A stretch of 6,591 nt of DNA, taken from assembly GCA_902461475.1 (NCBI GenBank), contig CABPXX010000074.1:1-6591 (forward strand), written 5' to 3'. The translations under genes were made by a program, and so were the position numbers. The notes under the pieces are model-generated. The model had not been told where the DNA came from and made no database searches. It was given only the letters and a program-made list of their open reading frames with translations. Each line of letters begins with the position of its first letter. The stretch's first letter is position 1. This stretch comes from an uncultured Eubacteriales bacterium (GTDB taxonomy: Bacteria > Bacillota > Clostridia > Oscillospirales > Oscillospiraceae). Of this stretch, positions 1 to 5,747 are shown piece by piece.

Positions 1-105
1 CCGACGCTTCACCGGGCCCCGAGGGTTGTTGATGGCCCGGATGATGCCGGATTGACCCGGCTCCAGCTGTTGTAAAGAGAGGTTCCGCTTCTCTTCTTGA
101 ACCAT
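1..105 (-). CDS. FeoA-like ferrous iron transport protein, N-terminal 35 codons (partial)
   Basis: The reverse strand opens with ATG at 105-103, preceded by GAGGTG six bases upstream, and runs in frame off the window edge. The 35 visible residues include LSLQQLEPGQSGIIRAI and end PVKRR. The pattern L-x-x-L-x-P-G-x-x-G followed by a basic RR pair matches the start of the FeoA/SH3-like domain, whose family continues with R-x-L-D-M-G. FeoA is a small cytoplasmic partner of the FeoB ferrous iron permease and is often found alone or fused in Clostridia. Only the first third to half is visible, so feoB linkage cannot be judged. A DtxR-type regulator carries a similar domain but at its C-terminus, which makes it less likely here. 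Confidence 0.7.
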   Translation of the reverse strand, partial: MVQEEKRNLSLQQLEPGQSGIIRAINNPRGPVKRR

Positions 106-140
106 ACTCGCTCACCTCGTTCTCTTATGCTAACTGCGGT

Positions 141-169
141 ATTGTACACCTTCTTACTGGGAATTGCAA
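141..169 (-). promoter_or_regulatory. Sigma-A promoter of the FeoA-like gene
   Basis: On the minus strand TTGCAA (164-169) and TACAAT (141-146) are separated by exactly 17 bases, and the -10 box lies about 35 bases before the start codon. No Fur-like 19-bp palindrome is obvious over it, so iron control is not shown by the sequence. Confidence 0.7.
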
Positions 170-198
170 TGTGCGGACTGTACGAAAAAGGGACCCAA

Positions 199-256
199 AA
201 GCCTCCCTTGTGTAAAGGGAGGTGGCCCGGCGTCAGCCGGGTCGGAGGGATTGACT
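199..256. repeat. Intergenic two-hairpin palindromic repeat
   Basis: Two consecutive perfect hairpins: CCTCCCTT (202-209) with AAGGGAGG (215-222), loop GTGTA; and CCCGGC (226-231) with GCCGGG (236-241), loop GTCA. They are followed by GGAGGGATTGA. It sits between the 3' end of the SLOG gene and the FeoA promoter. The look is that of REP-like dispersed intergenic repeats common in Oscillospiraceae, but copy number cannot be tested from this window. There is no T-run, so it is a poor intrinsic terminator. Confidence 0.6.
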
Positions 257-269
257 TCCCCCAGCTATC

Positions 270-710
270 CTATAGCAACGTAACCTGAATCAATCCCTTT
301 TTCTCTCTTCTTTGCGCATATTCAACCAAGTCACGAGTATTTCCACAATGCTTAAGATATGCAATCAAATAATCGCTTTCATTTACCAGTTTCCGATTGG
401 CCTGAACAATGGCCGCACGCTTGGGCACCGTTTCCATTCCAGACGGATAATATGTTCCGTCAAATCCATTCGGAGTTGAGATAGGCTGGTCGTGGGGGTG
501 GTATGGCAAAAGCAAGTACAACTGTACTTCTGGATGCTTCTTTTTTGCCTTCTTTACCGCTCGTACCGCCATACCATCAAATGCACCGTAGTGTCCAACG
601 GTAAAGCAAGTCACACCATATTGGCAAATATGCTGCTCCACCACCTCTTCCAGCTGTTCTTGTATGTCCTCAGATACCCTACGATGGCCAATAAAAAAGC
701 AACTTTTCAT
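270..710 (-). CDS. SLOG-fold (DUF1273-like) protein of 146 aa
   Basis: I start at ATG 710-708 because GGGAGGGG lies just upstream and the protein then begins MKSCFFIGHR, the usual start of the family; the frame stays open 25 codons further but through the promoter. Visible signatures are a hydrophobic strand then GHR (8-10), the glycine-rich motif VGHYGAFDGMA (38-48), a second strand LYLLLPYHP (64-72), and SDYLIAYL...GNTRD (112-127). These match the Rossmann-like SLOG fold of nucleotide- or ligand-binding proteins, including DUF1273 members. Several SLOG groups act in conflict systems as sensors of nucleotide signals, but small stand-alone members like this have no proven role. It is divergent from an HTH gene and probably co-controlled with it. 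The fold is fairly sure; the ligand is unknown. Confidence 0.75.
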   Translation of the reverse strand: MKSCFFIGHRRVSEDIQEQLEEVVEQHICQYGVTCFTVGHYGAFDGMAVRAVKKAKKKHPEVQLYLLLPYHPHDQPISTPNGFDGTYYPSGMETVPKRAAIVQANRKLVNESDYLIAYLKHCGNTRDLVEYAQRREKKGLIQVTLL

Positions 711-736
711 ATTGCTTCCCCTCCCAGGCAAATAAT

Positions 737-785
737 AACCGATATTGGTTAATATCATTGTAGACCGCCATCGGTTAACATGCAA
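737..785 (-). promoter_or_regulatory. Promoter of the SLOG gene with two related operator-like sites
   Basis: On the minus strand TTGCAT (780-785) and TACAAT (757-762) are 17 bases apart and point to the SLOG gene. Two related sites lie in the region on the plus strand: ACCGATATTGGTTAA (738-752) and ACCGCCATCGGTTAA (764-778), identical at 12 of 15 positions and each an imperfect palindrome with AACCGAT/ATCGGTT half-sites. One sits in the promoter spacer and the other just past the expected transcription start. A repressor, most simply the adjacent HTH protein, bound to both would block this promoter. No good plus-strand -35/-10 pair was found for the HTH gene. Confidence 0.55.
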
Positions 786-805
786 GGGAAAGGGGTGTGA
801 TGGTG

Positions 806-1012
806 ATGATTTCTTATGCCAGACTGTGGGATACCATGCGAAAAAAGGGCATCACCCAATACGCCCTCATCAAGCAGTACCACATCAGCCCCGCACAAAT
901 CACCCGGCTCAAGCGCAACGAGAGCGTCAGCACCCATACCATAGAAATCTTTTGCGAGATTTTGGACTGTCGGGTGGAAGATATCATGGAATACATCAAA
1001 GAAGAACGATAA
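806..1012 (+). CDS. Small Cro/CI-type HTH transcriptional regulator
   Basis: A 68-residue protein that is essentially one helix-turn-helix domain: MISYARLWDTM at the start, the recognition region ISPAQITRLKRNESVSTHTIEIF in the middle, and the closing helix ILDCRVEDIMEYI. This is the compact XRE/HTH_26 family very common in Firmicutes, which binds DNA as a dimer. Candidate starts are GTG 797, ATG 800, GTG 803 and ATG 806. I choose 806 because GGGGTG (792-797) then has a normal spacing of about 8 bases and family members usually begin MISY. It is divergent from the SLOG gene, so autoregulation and control of that gene through the sites at 738-778 are likely but inferred. Confidence 0.85.
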   Translation: MISYARLWDTMRKKGITQYALIKQYHISPAQITRLKRNESVSTHTIEIFCEILDCRVEDIMEYIKEER

Positions 1013-1056
1013 ACCCGCTTACAGCGCTGAAACGCTGCAAGCGGGTTACATTTTTA
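1012..1056. terminator. Intrinsic terminator, probably bidirectional
   Basis: AACCCGCTT (1012-1020) pairs with AAGCGGGTT (1039-1047), and inside it CAGCG pairs with CGCTG around the loop CTGAAA. On the plus strand the stem is followed by ACATTTTTA, a fair T-tract that ends the HTH gene. On the minus strand it lies immediately after the ATPase stop and is followed by the weaker TTTATCG. Confidence 0.8.
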
Positions 1057-2893
1057 TATAGACTTTTTGTGGTACAACATCCGGCTGGCGTTCAAAATAG
1101 CAATCACCGCCACACCCACGTCGGCAAATACCGCCTCCCACATGGTGGCCACGCCGAAAGCGCCCATGGCCAGGAACAGCCCCTTCACCCCCAGGGCAAA
1201 GACGATGTTCTCAATGACAATGGCCCGACATTTGCGGGCAATGGACATGGCAGTGAGCAGCTTGGCGGGGTCGTCGTCCATGAGCACCACGTCGGCGGCC
1301 TCAATGGCGGCGTCAGAGCCCCAAACAGCTCAAGGCCCGGGACAGCACCGGGGCGTCGTTGACCCCGTCGCCCACGTAGGCCAGGGCGGTGCCTTCCGGC
1401 TTTTGATCCAGCAGCTGTTCCAACTGGTCCACCTTGTCCTGGGGCAGCAGTTGGGCGTGGACCTGGTCCAGCCCCAGCCGTTGGGCCATCTGCTCGCCCA
1501 CCTCCCGGCTGTCCCCGGTGAGCATCACGGTACGCACGCCCTGGGCCTTGAGCTGGGCGATGGTTTCAGAGGCATGGTCCTTCACCTGGTCGGCAATGAG
1601 GGCAAAGCCCAGATATCGGCCCTGGGCCGCCACATGCACCACCGTCCCGGCGGGGACGTCCTGGGCGGGGGTAAAGCCATGCTGAGAGAGGAAAACTGCA
1701 TTGCCCGCCAGCACCTCCACCCCGTCTACCGTGGCACAGACACCCCGGCCGGGAATCTCCTCCACGTCGGTGACGGTGTGGTCCTTCACGTCTCCCTGCC
1801 AGGCACGGCGCAGAGACTGGGCAATGGGGTGGTTGGAATGGCTCTCCGCCAGAGCCGCCCACCGCAGCAGGGGCTCCTCTTCCTCGTCCCGGACCGGATA
1901 CAGCCCGGGGAGGGCAAAATTGCCCTGGGTGAGGGTTCCGGTTTTGTCAAAGACTACGGTGCGGGTCTTAGCCAGCAGCTCCAGATAGTTGCCGCCTTTC
2001 ACCAGCACACCCTGCCGGGAAGCCCCGCCAATGCCACCGAAGAAAGCCATGGGGATGGAGATCACCAGTGCGCAGGGGCAGGAGATGACCAGGAAGGTGA
2101 GGGCACGGCGCACCCACTCCCCCCAGTGTCCGGTGACCAGGCCGCCCACGATGGCCAGAGCCGCAGCGCCCAGCACCACCACCGGGGTATACCAGCGGGC
2201 AAAGCGGGTGATAAAGTGCTCCGCCTTGGCCTTTTTGGCGGCAGCGTTCTCCACCAGCTCCAAAATCCGGGCCACAGTGGACTGTCCAAAGGGACGGCTG
2301 ACCTCAATGTGCAACAGGCCTGTGAGGTTGACACAGCCGGAGCTCACCTCCTGGCCCTCCTCCACGTCCCGGGGCATGGACTCGCCGGTGAGGGCGGCGG
2401 TGTCCAGGGAGGAGGAGCCCTCCACCACCACACCGTCCAGGGCGATGCGCTCGCCGGGGCGCACCACCAGGGTCTCCCCCACCTGCACCTCGTCCGGGTC
2501 TACGGTGACCTCTTTGCCCTTTCGCAGCACGTGGGCGCTGTCCGGGCGAATGTCCATGAGTTGGGCAATGGAGCGGCGGGACTTGTTCACCGCCAGGCTC
2601 TGGAACAGCTCTCCCACCTGGTAGAACAGCATAACCCCCACCGCCTCGGCGTACTCACCCAGCACCAGAGCGCCCAGGGTGGCCACGCACATGAGGAAGT
2701 TTTCGTCAAAAATCTTGCCGTGGGCGATGTTGCAAATGGCCTCCCACAGCACATCCCACCCCACCACAAAGTAGGGGATGAGGAAGATGGGCAGCCGCCA
2801 CAGCCCCCACGCCTGGGGGGTGAGCACCGCCGCAATGAGCAATACGCCCGCCACGAGGATGCGGGCCAAGGTCTGTTTATGCCGTCTGGTCAT
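1054..2893 (-). pseudogene. P1B-type Zn/Cd/Pb-exporting ATPase, frame broken near the C-terminus
   Basis: The first reading frame (2893 to stop 1313-1315, 526 residues) carries nearly all the hallmarks: hydrophobic segments around 10-24, 33-48 and 64-98, TGES 169-172 (actuator), a CPC triad 272-274 in the metal-binding membrane helix, DKTGT with phosphorylated D316, HP 355-356, TGDS 459-462 and GDGVND 508-513. CPC with DKTGT and the C-terminal ADVG motif marks the ZntA/CadA group. After DAPVLSRA the frame runs into LSCLGL and stop. The family continuation GSDAAIEAADVVLMDDD and the last two membrane helices (88 residues) follow in another frame, 1320 to 1054. About 13 bases replace the roughly 27 that normally encode DVGIAMGAL. 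A restored protein would be about 617 residues, a normal length without an N-terminal HMA, which here is a separate gene. The first product would lack the final helices and probably not pump. Confidence 0.85.
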
Positions 2894-2907
2894 GGCTGTT
2901 CACATCC

Positions 2908-3126
2908 TCACTTGACAATGCGGCAGTGACGCTCCACTCGGGAGATGCACTTCTGGGCCTCCGTCACGATCTCATCAAAGCGGCCGTCCTCCGCCTCCAG
3001 GGTCAACTTCTGGGTCATGAAGCTGATGGAAACACTGTGTACCCCGGGCAGTTTTCCGATGGCCTCTTCCATCTTGCGGGCGCAGTTGGCGCAGTCCAGT
3101 TCTTCCAGTTTGAATACCTTTTTCAT
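2908..3126 (-). CDS. Stand-alone heavy-metal-associated (HMA) domain protein
   Basis: A 72-residue protein forming a single ferredoxin-like HMA fold. It has the metal-binding motif L-D-C-A-N-C (Cys12 and Cys15), followed by ARKMEEAIGKLPGVHSVSISF, the typical helix and G-V-x-x-V strand. The acidic D11 before the CxxC fits Zn/Cd-type domains (DCxxC) better than copper chaperones (MxCxxC). The start codon has AGGGGG upstream. It lies 14 bases after the ArsR stop and 14 bases before the ATPase start, so all three form one transcript. It probably binds metal in the cytoplasm and acts as the detached N-terminal domain of the ATPase. Confidence 0.9.
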   Translation of the reverse strand: MKKVFKLEELDCANCARKMEEAIGKLPGVHSVSISFMTQKLTLEAEDGRFDEIVTEAQKCISRVERHCRIVK

Positions 3127-3140
3127 ACCATTACCCCCTG

Positions 3141-3500
3141 TTATTCCATAATATGTTCCATGCCCTGGGCGATGATCTTGCGCACGTGGTCATCGGCCAA
3201 GGAGTAATACACCGTTTTCCCCTCCCGGCGGGGCTTCACCAGCCGTCCACCCTTGAGGATACGCAGCTGGTGGGATACCGCCGACTGGGTCAGCCCCAGC
3301 AGCTGGGCCATGTGGCACACGCACAGCTCCGACTCAAAGAGGGCGTACAAAATCTTCATGCGGGTGGAGTCGCCAAAGAGCTTGAACAGCTCCGCCACAT
3401 CGTACAAACACTCGTCGGTGGGCATCATCTCCTCCACCTGCTCCATGTTGTGGCCGTGGCAGCAGGTTTCCTCCTCCAGTTTTTTTCTGTCCTGGTCCAT
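3141..3500 (-). CDS. ArsR/SmtB-family metal-responsive repressor
   Basis: I choose ATG 3500-3498 because AAAGGAGG lies seven bases upstream; an earlier in-frame ATG at 3557 lies within the promoter. The 119-residue protein is a winged-helix ArsR: ELFKLFGDSTRMKILYAL, then ELCVCHMAQLLGLTQSAVSHQLRIL (recognition helix) and the wing GKTVYYSL. Two metal-site sets are visible. Cys60 and Cys62 in ELCVC, with N-terminal Cys13, Cys14, His15 and His17, resemble the alpha3N site of CadC. D103-x-H105 with H116-x-x-E119 reproduces the exact spacing of the alpha5 zinc site of SmtB. It should repress its own operon and release DNA on binding Zn, Cd or Pb. CadC-like is the best match, but metal choice is inferred. 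Confidence 0.9.
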   Translation of the reverse strand: MDQDRKKLEEETCCHGHNMEQVEEMMPTDECLYDVAELFKLFGDSTRMKILYALFESELCVCHMAQLLGLTQSAVSHQLRILKGGRLVKPRREGKTVYYSLADDHVRKIIAQGMEHIME

Positions 3501-3523
3501 GTCTGCTCCTCCTTTCGAACAAC

Positions 3524-3570
3524 ATATGAACATCTGCTCATATATTAGCACATTCAAGTATGGGTGTCAA
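3524..3570 (-). promoter_or_regulatory. Metal operon promoter and ArsR operator
   Basis: On the minus strand TTGACA (3565-3570, consensus) and TAATAT (3542-3547) are separated by 17 bases. Overlapping the end of the -10 box is the 20-bp near-palindrome ATATGAACATCTGCTCATAT (3524-3543), which matches its own complement at 16 of 20 positions. It resembles known ArsR/SmtB boxes with TGAACA/TGTTCA-like arms. Binding here would block open-complex formation, so the operon is expected to be tightly repressed without metal. Confidence 0.85.
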
Positions 3571-3589
3571 TGGGGCTGGGAGGAAAAAT

Positions 3590-3623
3590 ACAACGGATGC
3601 AGAGTTAAACCTGCATCCGTTGT
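3590..3623. terminator. Bidirectional terminator-like hairpin
   Basis: CAACGGATGCAG (3591-3602) pairs perfectly with CTGCATCCGTTG (3611-3622) around an 8-base loop. The A-run before it gives a T-run on the minus strand, and TTTG follows on the plus strand. It lies just upstream of the ArsR promoter and would shield it from leftward transcription. The same stem arms recur at 6429-6458. Confidence 0.75.
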
Positions 3624-3714
3624 TTGTACGTTCTATGGGCTCTCTATTCCAGCCCTCCGGCCTGGGAGTTCATGTATCTGTCAGGCCCAAAGGCACCTCG
3701 GTACAAGGGGAGCT

Positions 3715-3896
3715 GTCTGCCGTCAGGTAGACGATGTGGTGTTCTTCTAACCACACATGGTTTAGGCTTGCCAGCCTGGCGGGGACGCTTCCCGCTGGGG
3801 GTACCTTTTGACCGGGCAAAAGGTACCAAAACCCGCTTAGGGCGTTCCCCCCTAAGGACCTCCCTTGGGTACAAGGCTGGACCTGCGTCAAGCCTA
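3715..3896. other. Multi-hairpin structured region, candidate structured RNA or dispersed repeat
   Basis: No convincing gene is present; the open frames are rich in P, G, R and W and have no family signature. The sequence is packed with clean stems: GTCTGCC/GGTAGAC (3715-3732, loop GTCA); ATGTGGT/ACCACACAT (3734-3758, with a bulge); GCGGG/CCCGC (3779-3795); GGTACCTTTTG/CAAAAGGTACC (3800-3827, loop ACCGGG, perfect); CTTAGGG/CCCTAAG (3836-3856); CCTTG/CAAGG (3863-3876, loop GGTA). A long-range pair TAGGCTTG (3763-3770) with CAAGCCTA (3889-3896), extended by CCAGCC (3771-3776) with GGCTGG (3875-3880), encloses the last four hairpins like a multibranch junction; the inner part of it competes with the CCTTG/CAAGG stem at two bases. 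Strand and function are unknown. Confidence 0.5.
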
Positions 3897-3924
3897 GGTT
3901 CGGCCCGTTACCCTTGCTGTGGCT

Positions 3925-4068
3925 CCTGGTACTGCCACCACACCAGGTTACCCTGGGCAGCTGGCCCTATGGCTGGGTGCTTTCCATCTCCGGGCCTGCC
4001 CTGGTACAGCGGCGTTCCCGCCGCCGGGATCCTGGCTTCCGGTCGCTGGGAACAGCGGCTCACCAGGG
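3925..4068. other. Second structured domain with a GNRA-type tetraloop
   Basis: CCTGGT (3925-3930) pairs with ACCAGG (3942-3947). A closing stem CCCTGGT (3999-4005) with ACCAGGG (4062-4068) encloses two hairpins: GCGGCG/CGCCGC (4009-4024, loop TTCC) and GTCGCTG/CAGCGGC (4042-4059, one G-U pair, loop GGAA of the GNRA class). Such tetraloops and enclosed branches are typical of folded RNA, though GC-rich repeats can also give them. No Group II intron domain V or other known RNA signature was recognised. Confidence 0.4.
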
Positions 4069-4266
4069 TAAGGCCCTGGAGGTAGAAGTTTATTTGCCAT
4101 AGAAGCTGAAACTTACAATAGGATTGCCGTGCCATCTATGTGACCTCACCAAGCCAAGGGCCGAACAGAGGAAGGTGCACCCTCCACCAGTACCGCGGGG
4201 TGGATTCCACAAGGCGGGGGAAGGCCCCGCCTTTGGTGGGTCTTTGGTGACTTTCTGCCCATGGAG
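4069..4266. other. Gene-free stretch with palindromes, left flank of the IS30 insertion
   Basis: No gene is seen. AAGGCGGGG (4211-4219) pairs perfectly with CCCCGCCTT (4225-4233) around GAAGG. Further along, GGTGACTTTCTG (4246-4257) is the left arm of a palindrome whose right arm, CAGAAAGTTACC, lies beyond the insertion sequence at 5380-5391. Weaker complementarity (AAGTTT with AAACTT, about 4086-4113) is also visible. Confidence 0.45.
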
Positions 4267-4290
4267 ATTTACAATGCAAGTGCAACACCT
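4267..4290 (+). repeat. IS30 left terminal inverted repeat
   Basis: Positions 4277-4290 read CAAGTGCAACACCT, the exact reverse complement of 5347-5360. The outer ten bases ATTTACAATG match the other end only in part (5 of 10). Confidence 0.75.
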
Positions 4291-4307
4291 GAAATAAAAA
4301 GATGACC

Positions 4308-4370
4308 CATTGGGGGAATTCCTGTAAAATGGCAGTTGACGAGACAAACCATAAGGAGGAATCCCCAATG
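4308..4370 (+). promoter_or_regulatory. Hairpin that sequesters the transposase start codon
   Basis: CATTGGGGGAATTCC (4308-4322) pairs with GGAATCCCCAATG (4358-4370) apart from two extra bases in the first arm. The second arm contains the end of the AAGGAGG ribosome site (4353-4359) and the ATG itself. In RNA read through from outside the element, this stem would hide the start site. Transcripts starting inside the loop would escape it. Such shielding is known from other insertion sequences (IS10, IS50, IS200). Confidence 0.6.
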
Positions 4371-5366
4371 AGTCGCTACCATCATCTTAGCATATCGGAA
4401 CGGGAAAGTATATGGGAAAATAAACTTTTGGGGAAGTCATTGCGGGAGATTGCCAGAAGCATAGGACGATCCGTGTCTACGGTAAGCCGGGAATTGAAAC
4501 GGAACCGATATGCACGCTCGTATCGACCATCCAAAGCCCAGGAGAAGTATGAAAAGAGGCGCAAACATTGCCGGAGGCATAAGATACTGGAGCAAGCAGA
4601 TATAAAAGAGAAAGTAGTTACTCTGCTTACCGGTCAACAATGGTCTCCTGAGCAAATTTCCAAACGCATTGAACTAGAGCATGGAAATCAGGTTATCAGT
4701 TACAGCACGATCTATCGTGCCCTTAAGACAGGCTATATGGAGCCACTAGGACGCAGGAAAAAGCAGAAGGGGCGATACTACATGGAGCGTTATCTGCGAA
4801 GAAAAGGGTGGCGTGGCAAGAAAAAAGAGAAACAGGAGAAGGCGTATATCCACCGTGGAATTGAAGAACGTCCTCAATCAGCAGAAAAGCGCAGTCAATT
4901 AGGTCACTTTGAAGGAGATTTGGTGTACAGTAGCTGTCATAAACTGTATATTGTCACTCTTGTAGATAGACGCTCTCGCTTCTTGCTTACAGGAATCAGT
5001 AAAACAAGGAAGCCTGCAGAAGTGGCTCAGGTCATGGCCTCCATGCTGGAAAAACTCCCTGACAAGCTACTGCGAAGTATTACCTTAGACCGTGGCTTTG
5101 AGTTTGCCAATCATGCTGATATTACAGCCAAAATTCCCAATGCACAGCTTTACTTTGCTCACCCTATGTGCCCTTGGGAAAGAGGAACTAACGAGAGTAC
5201 CAATGGTCTTCTGCGTCAGTATGTCCCTAAAAACACCTACAAGGTGCCATTTTCTCCGGAGCTTCTGGAGGAGTTCACATATAAGCTAAACACCCGGCCT
5301 CGTAAATGCCTAGGATGGAAAACCCCTGCCGAAGTATTTCGTCACAAGGTGTTGCACTTGACTTGA
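4368..5366 (+). CDS. IS30-family transposase (DDE)
   Basis: A 332-residue protein from ATG 4368, chosen because AAGGAGG lies 8 bases upstream; an earlier in-frame ATG at 4302 lacks this. The N-terminus (LSISERESIWENKLLGKSLREIARSIGRSVSTVSRELKRN) is the paired HTH that binds the inverted repeats. The RNase H-like core follows, with catalytic acids D184 (HFEGDLV), D241 (ITLDRGFEF) and E276 (GTNESTNGLLRQYVPK), about 34 residues between the last two as in IS30. The usual D-N-G after the second Asp reads D-R-G here, a mild variant. The C-terminal RPRKCLGWKTPAEVF motif is intact, so the enzyme looks full-length. The stop codon lies inside the right inverted repeat. Confidence 0.93.
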   Translation: MSRYHHLSISERESIWENKLLGKSLREIARSIGRSVSTVSRELKRNRYARSYRPSKAQEKYEKRRKHCRRHKILEQADIKEKVVTLLTGQQWSPEQISKRIELEHGNQVISYSTIYRALKTGYMEPLGRRKKQKGRYYMERYLRRKGWRGKKKEKQEKAYIHRGIEERPQSAEKRSQLGHFEGDLVYSSCHKLYIVTLVDRRSRFLLTGISKTRKPAEVAQVMASMLEKLPDKLLRSITLDRGFEFANHADITAKIPNAQLYFAHPMCPWERGTNESTNGLLRQYVPKNTYKVPFSPELLEEFTYKLNTRPRKCLGWKTPAEVFRHKVLHLT

Positions 5367-5370
5367 CAAT
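5347..5370 (-). repeat. IS30 right terminal inverted repeat
   Basis: Contains AGGTGTTGCACTTG (5347-5360), the perfect complement of the left inner repeat. The reverse strand shows CAAGT twice in tandem (5356-5365), so this end carries five bases that the left does not at the same place. Confidence 0.75.
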
Positions 5371-5482
5371 GCGCCCAGTCAGAAAGTTACCCCAGCGGAG
5401 CGTCCCCGGCTGGGGCGCTGGTCTGCGCCTGACAAATCGGAGAAGGACACCCCCTCAGTCCGCCGGAGGGCTGACAACTCCC
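5371..5482. repeat. Palindromic intergenic sequence, right flank of the IS30 insertion
   Basis: CAGAAAGTTACC (5380-5391) is the right arm of the palindrome interrupted by the IS. Next is a two-level hairpin with CCAGCG (5392-5397) pairing CGCTGG (5416-5421) and CCCC (5404-5407) pairing GGGG (5412-5415). TCAGTCC (5455-5461) then pairs GGGCTGA (5468-5474) around GCCGGA, with CCCC on both sides. This last part resembles short dispersed repeats of Oscillospiraceae genomes (inferred). There is no gene and no clear T-run. Confidence 0.5.
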
Positions 5483-5692
5483 CTAATTCAGTGGAGTCAG
5501 GCCCAGAATATCATCCGTGGAGACGTGGTAGTACCGGGCCAGTTTGATCAGGTGGCGAATGGGCAGCTCACTGGCTCCCCGTTCATAGCGGGCATACATG
5601 GTTTGAGAAGTCCCCAACATCTCGGCAATCTCACTCTGGGTCTTATCTGCGTCCTCCCGCAGGTCACGAATTCGTTTCTGGTAATACTCCAT
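5483..5692 (-). CDS. XRE-family HTH repressor, 69 aa
   Basis: Start at ATG 5692-5690, with GGGAGG seven bases upstream; an earlier in-frame ATG would begin inside the control region. The protein is a classic lambda-repressor-like domain: YYQKRIRDLREDADKTQSEIAEML, then the recognition helix TSQTMYARYERGASELPI, and the family ending LIKLARYYHVSTDDILGL. It has no extra sensing domain. It is divergent from a zinc-ribbon membrane protein, and the paired palindromes between them are the natural binding sites, giving autoregulation and control of the neighbour. That link is inferred from position and symmetry. Confidence 0.9.
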   Translation of the reverse strand: MEYYQKRIRDLREDADKTQSEIAEMLGTSQTMYARYERGASELPIRHLIKLARYYHVSTDDILGLTPLN

Positions 5693-5747
5693 GTTTTTTC
5701 CTCCCATCCAGTCAATGACAGTCCTATCATGTCCTGGTTTGGAGGTT

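Larger units (their letters stand above)
4267..5370 (+). mobile_element. IS30-family insertion sequence, about 1.1 kb, apparently complete
   Basis: One intact IS30-type transposase fills the element. Terminal inverted repeats are present, and their inner 14 bases (CAAGTGCAACACCT) are identical at both ends. Length and single-gene layout fit the family. Base composition is clearly more AT-rich than the metal operon, which suggests a recent arrival. The outermost ends are placed by extending the repeats to 19 of 24 matches and may be off by several bases. No convincing target duplication is seen at these ends; ACAATG occurs at 4271-4276 and 5366-5371 and could be either part of the ends or a coincidence. 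Confidence 0.85.

Noticed and set aside
199..256. CRISPR-like or riboswitch element
   Set aside because: There are only two adjacent palindromes, with no repeated spacer pattern, and they lie downstream of the SLOG gene rather than in a leader.
1313..1332. Programmed ribosomal frameshift in the ATPase
   Set aside because: A +1 slip at TTGGGGC would rejoin the frames, but the product would still lack about five residues of the conserved DVGIAMG segment, so a lesion is the simpler reading.
745..1362. 205-codon plus-strand open frame overlapping the HTH gene
   Set aside because: It runs through the HTH gene in another frame, then the terminator and the ATPase end, with no recognisable domain.
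1067..2929. 620-codon plus-strand open frame opposite the ATPase
   Set aside because: It is the antisense of a gene with strong catalytic motifs, its residues are rich in H, G and Q with no domain pattern, and high GC at third positions explains its length.
3624..4085. Plus-strand open frame of 153 codons
   Set aside because: Composition is P/G/R/W-rich without any family pattern, there is no ribosome site, and it lies over the hairpin clusters at 3715-4068; the frame is better explained as a by-product of GC-rich structured DNA.
3715..4266. Group II intron or known large RNA (ROOL, GOLLD, OLE)
   Set aside because: No domain V-like motif, reverse transcriptase or remembered conserved core could be identified; left as an unassigned structured region.
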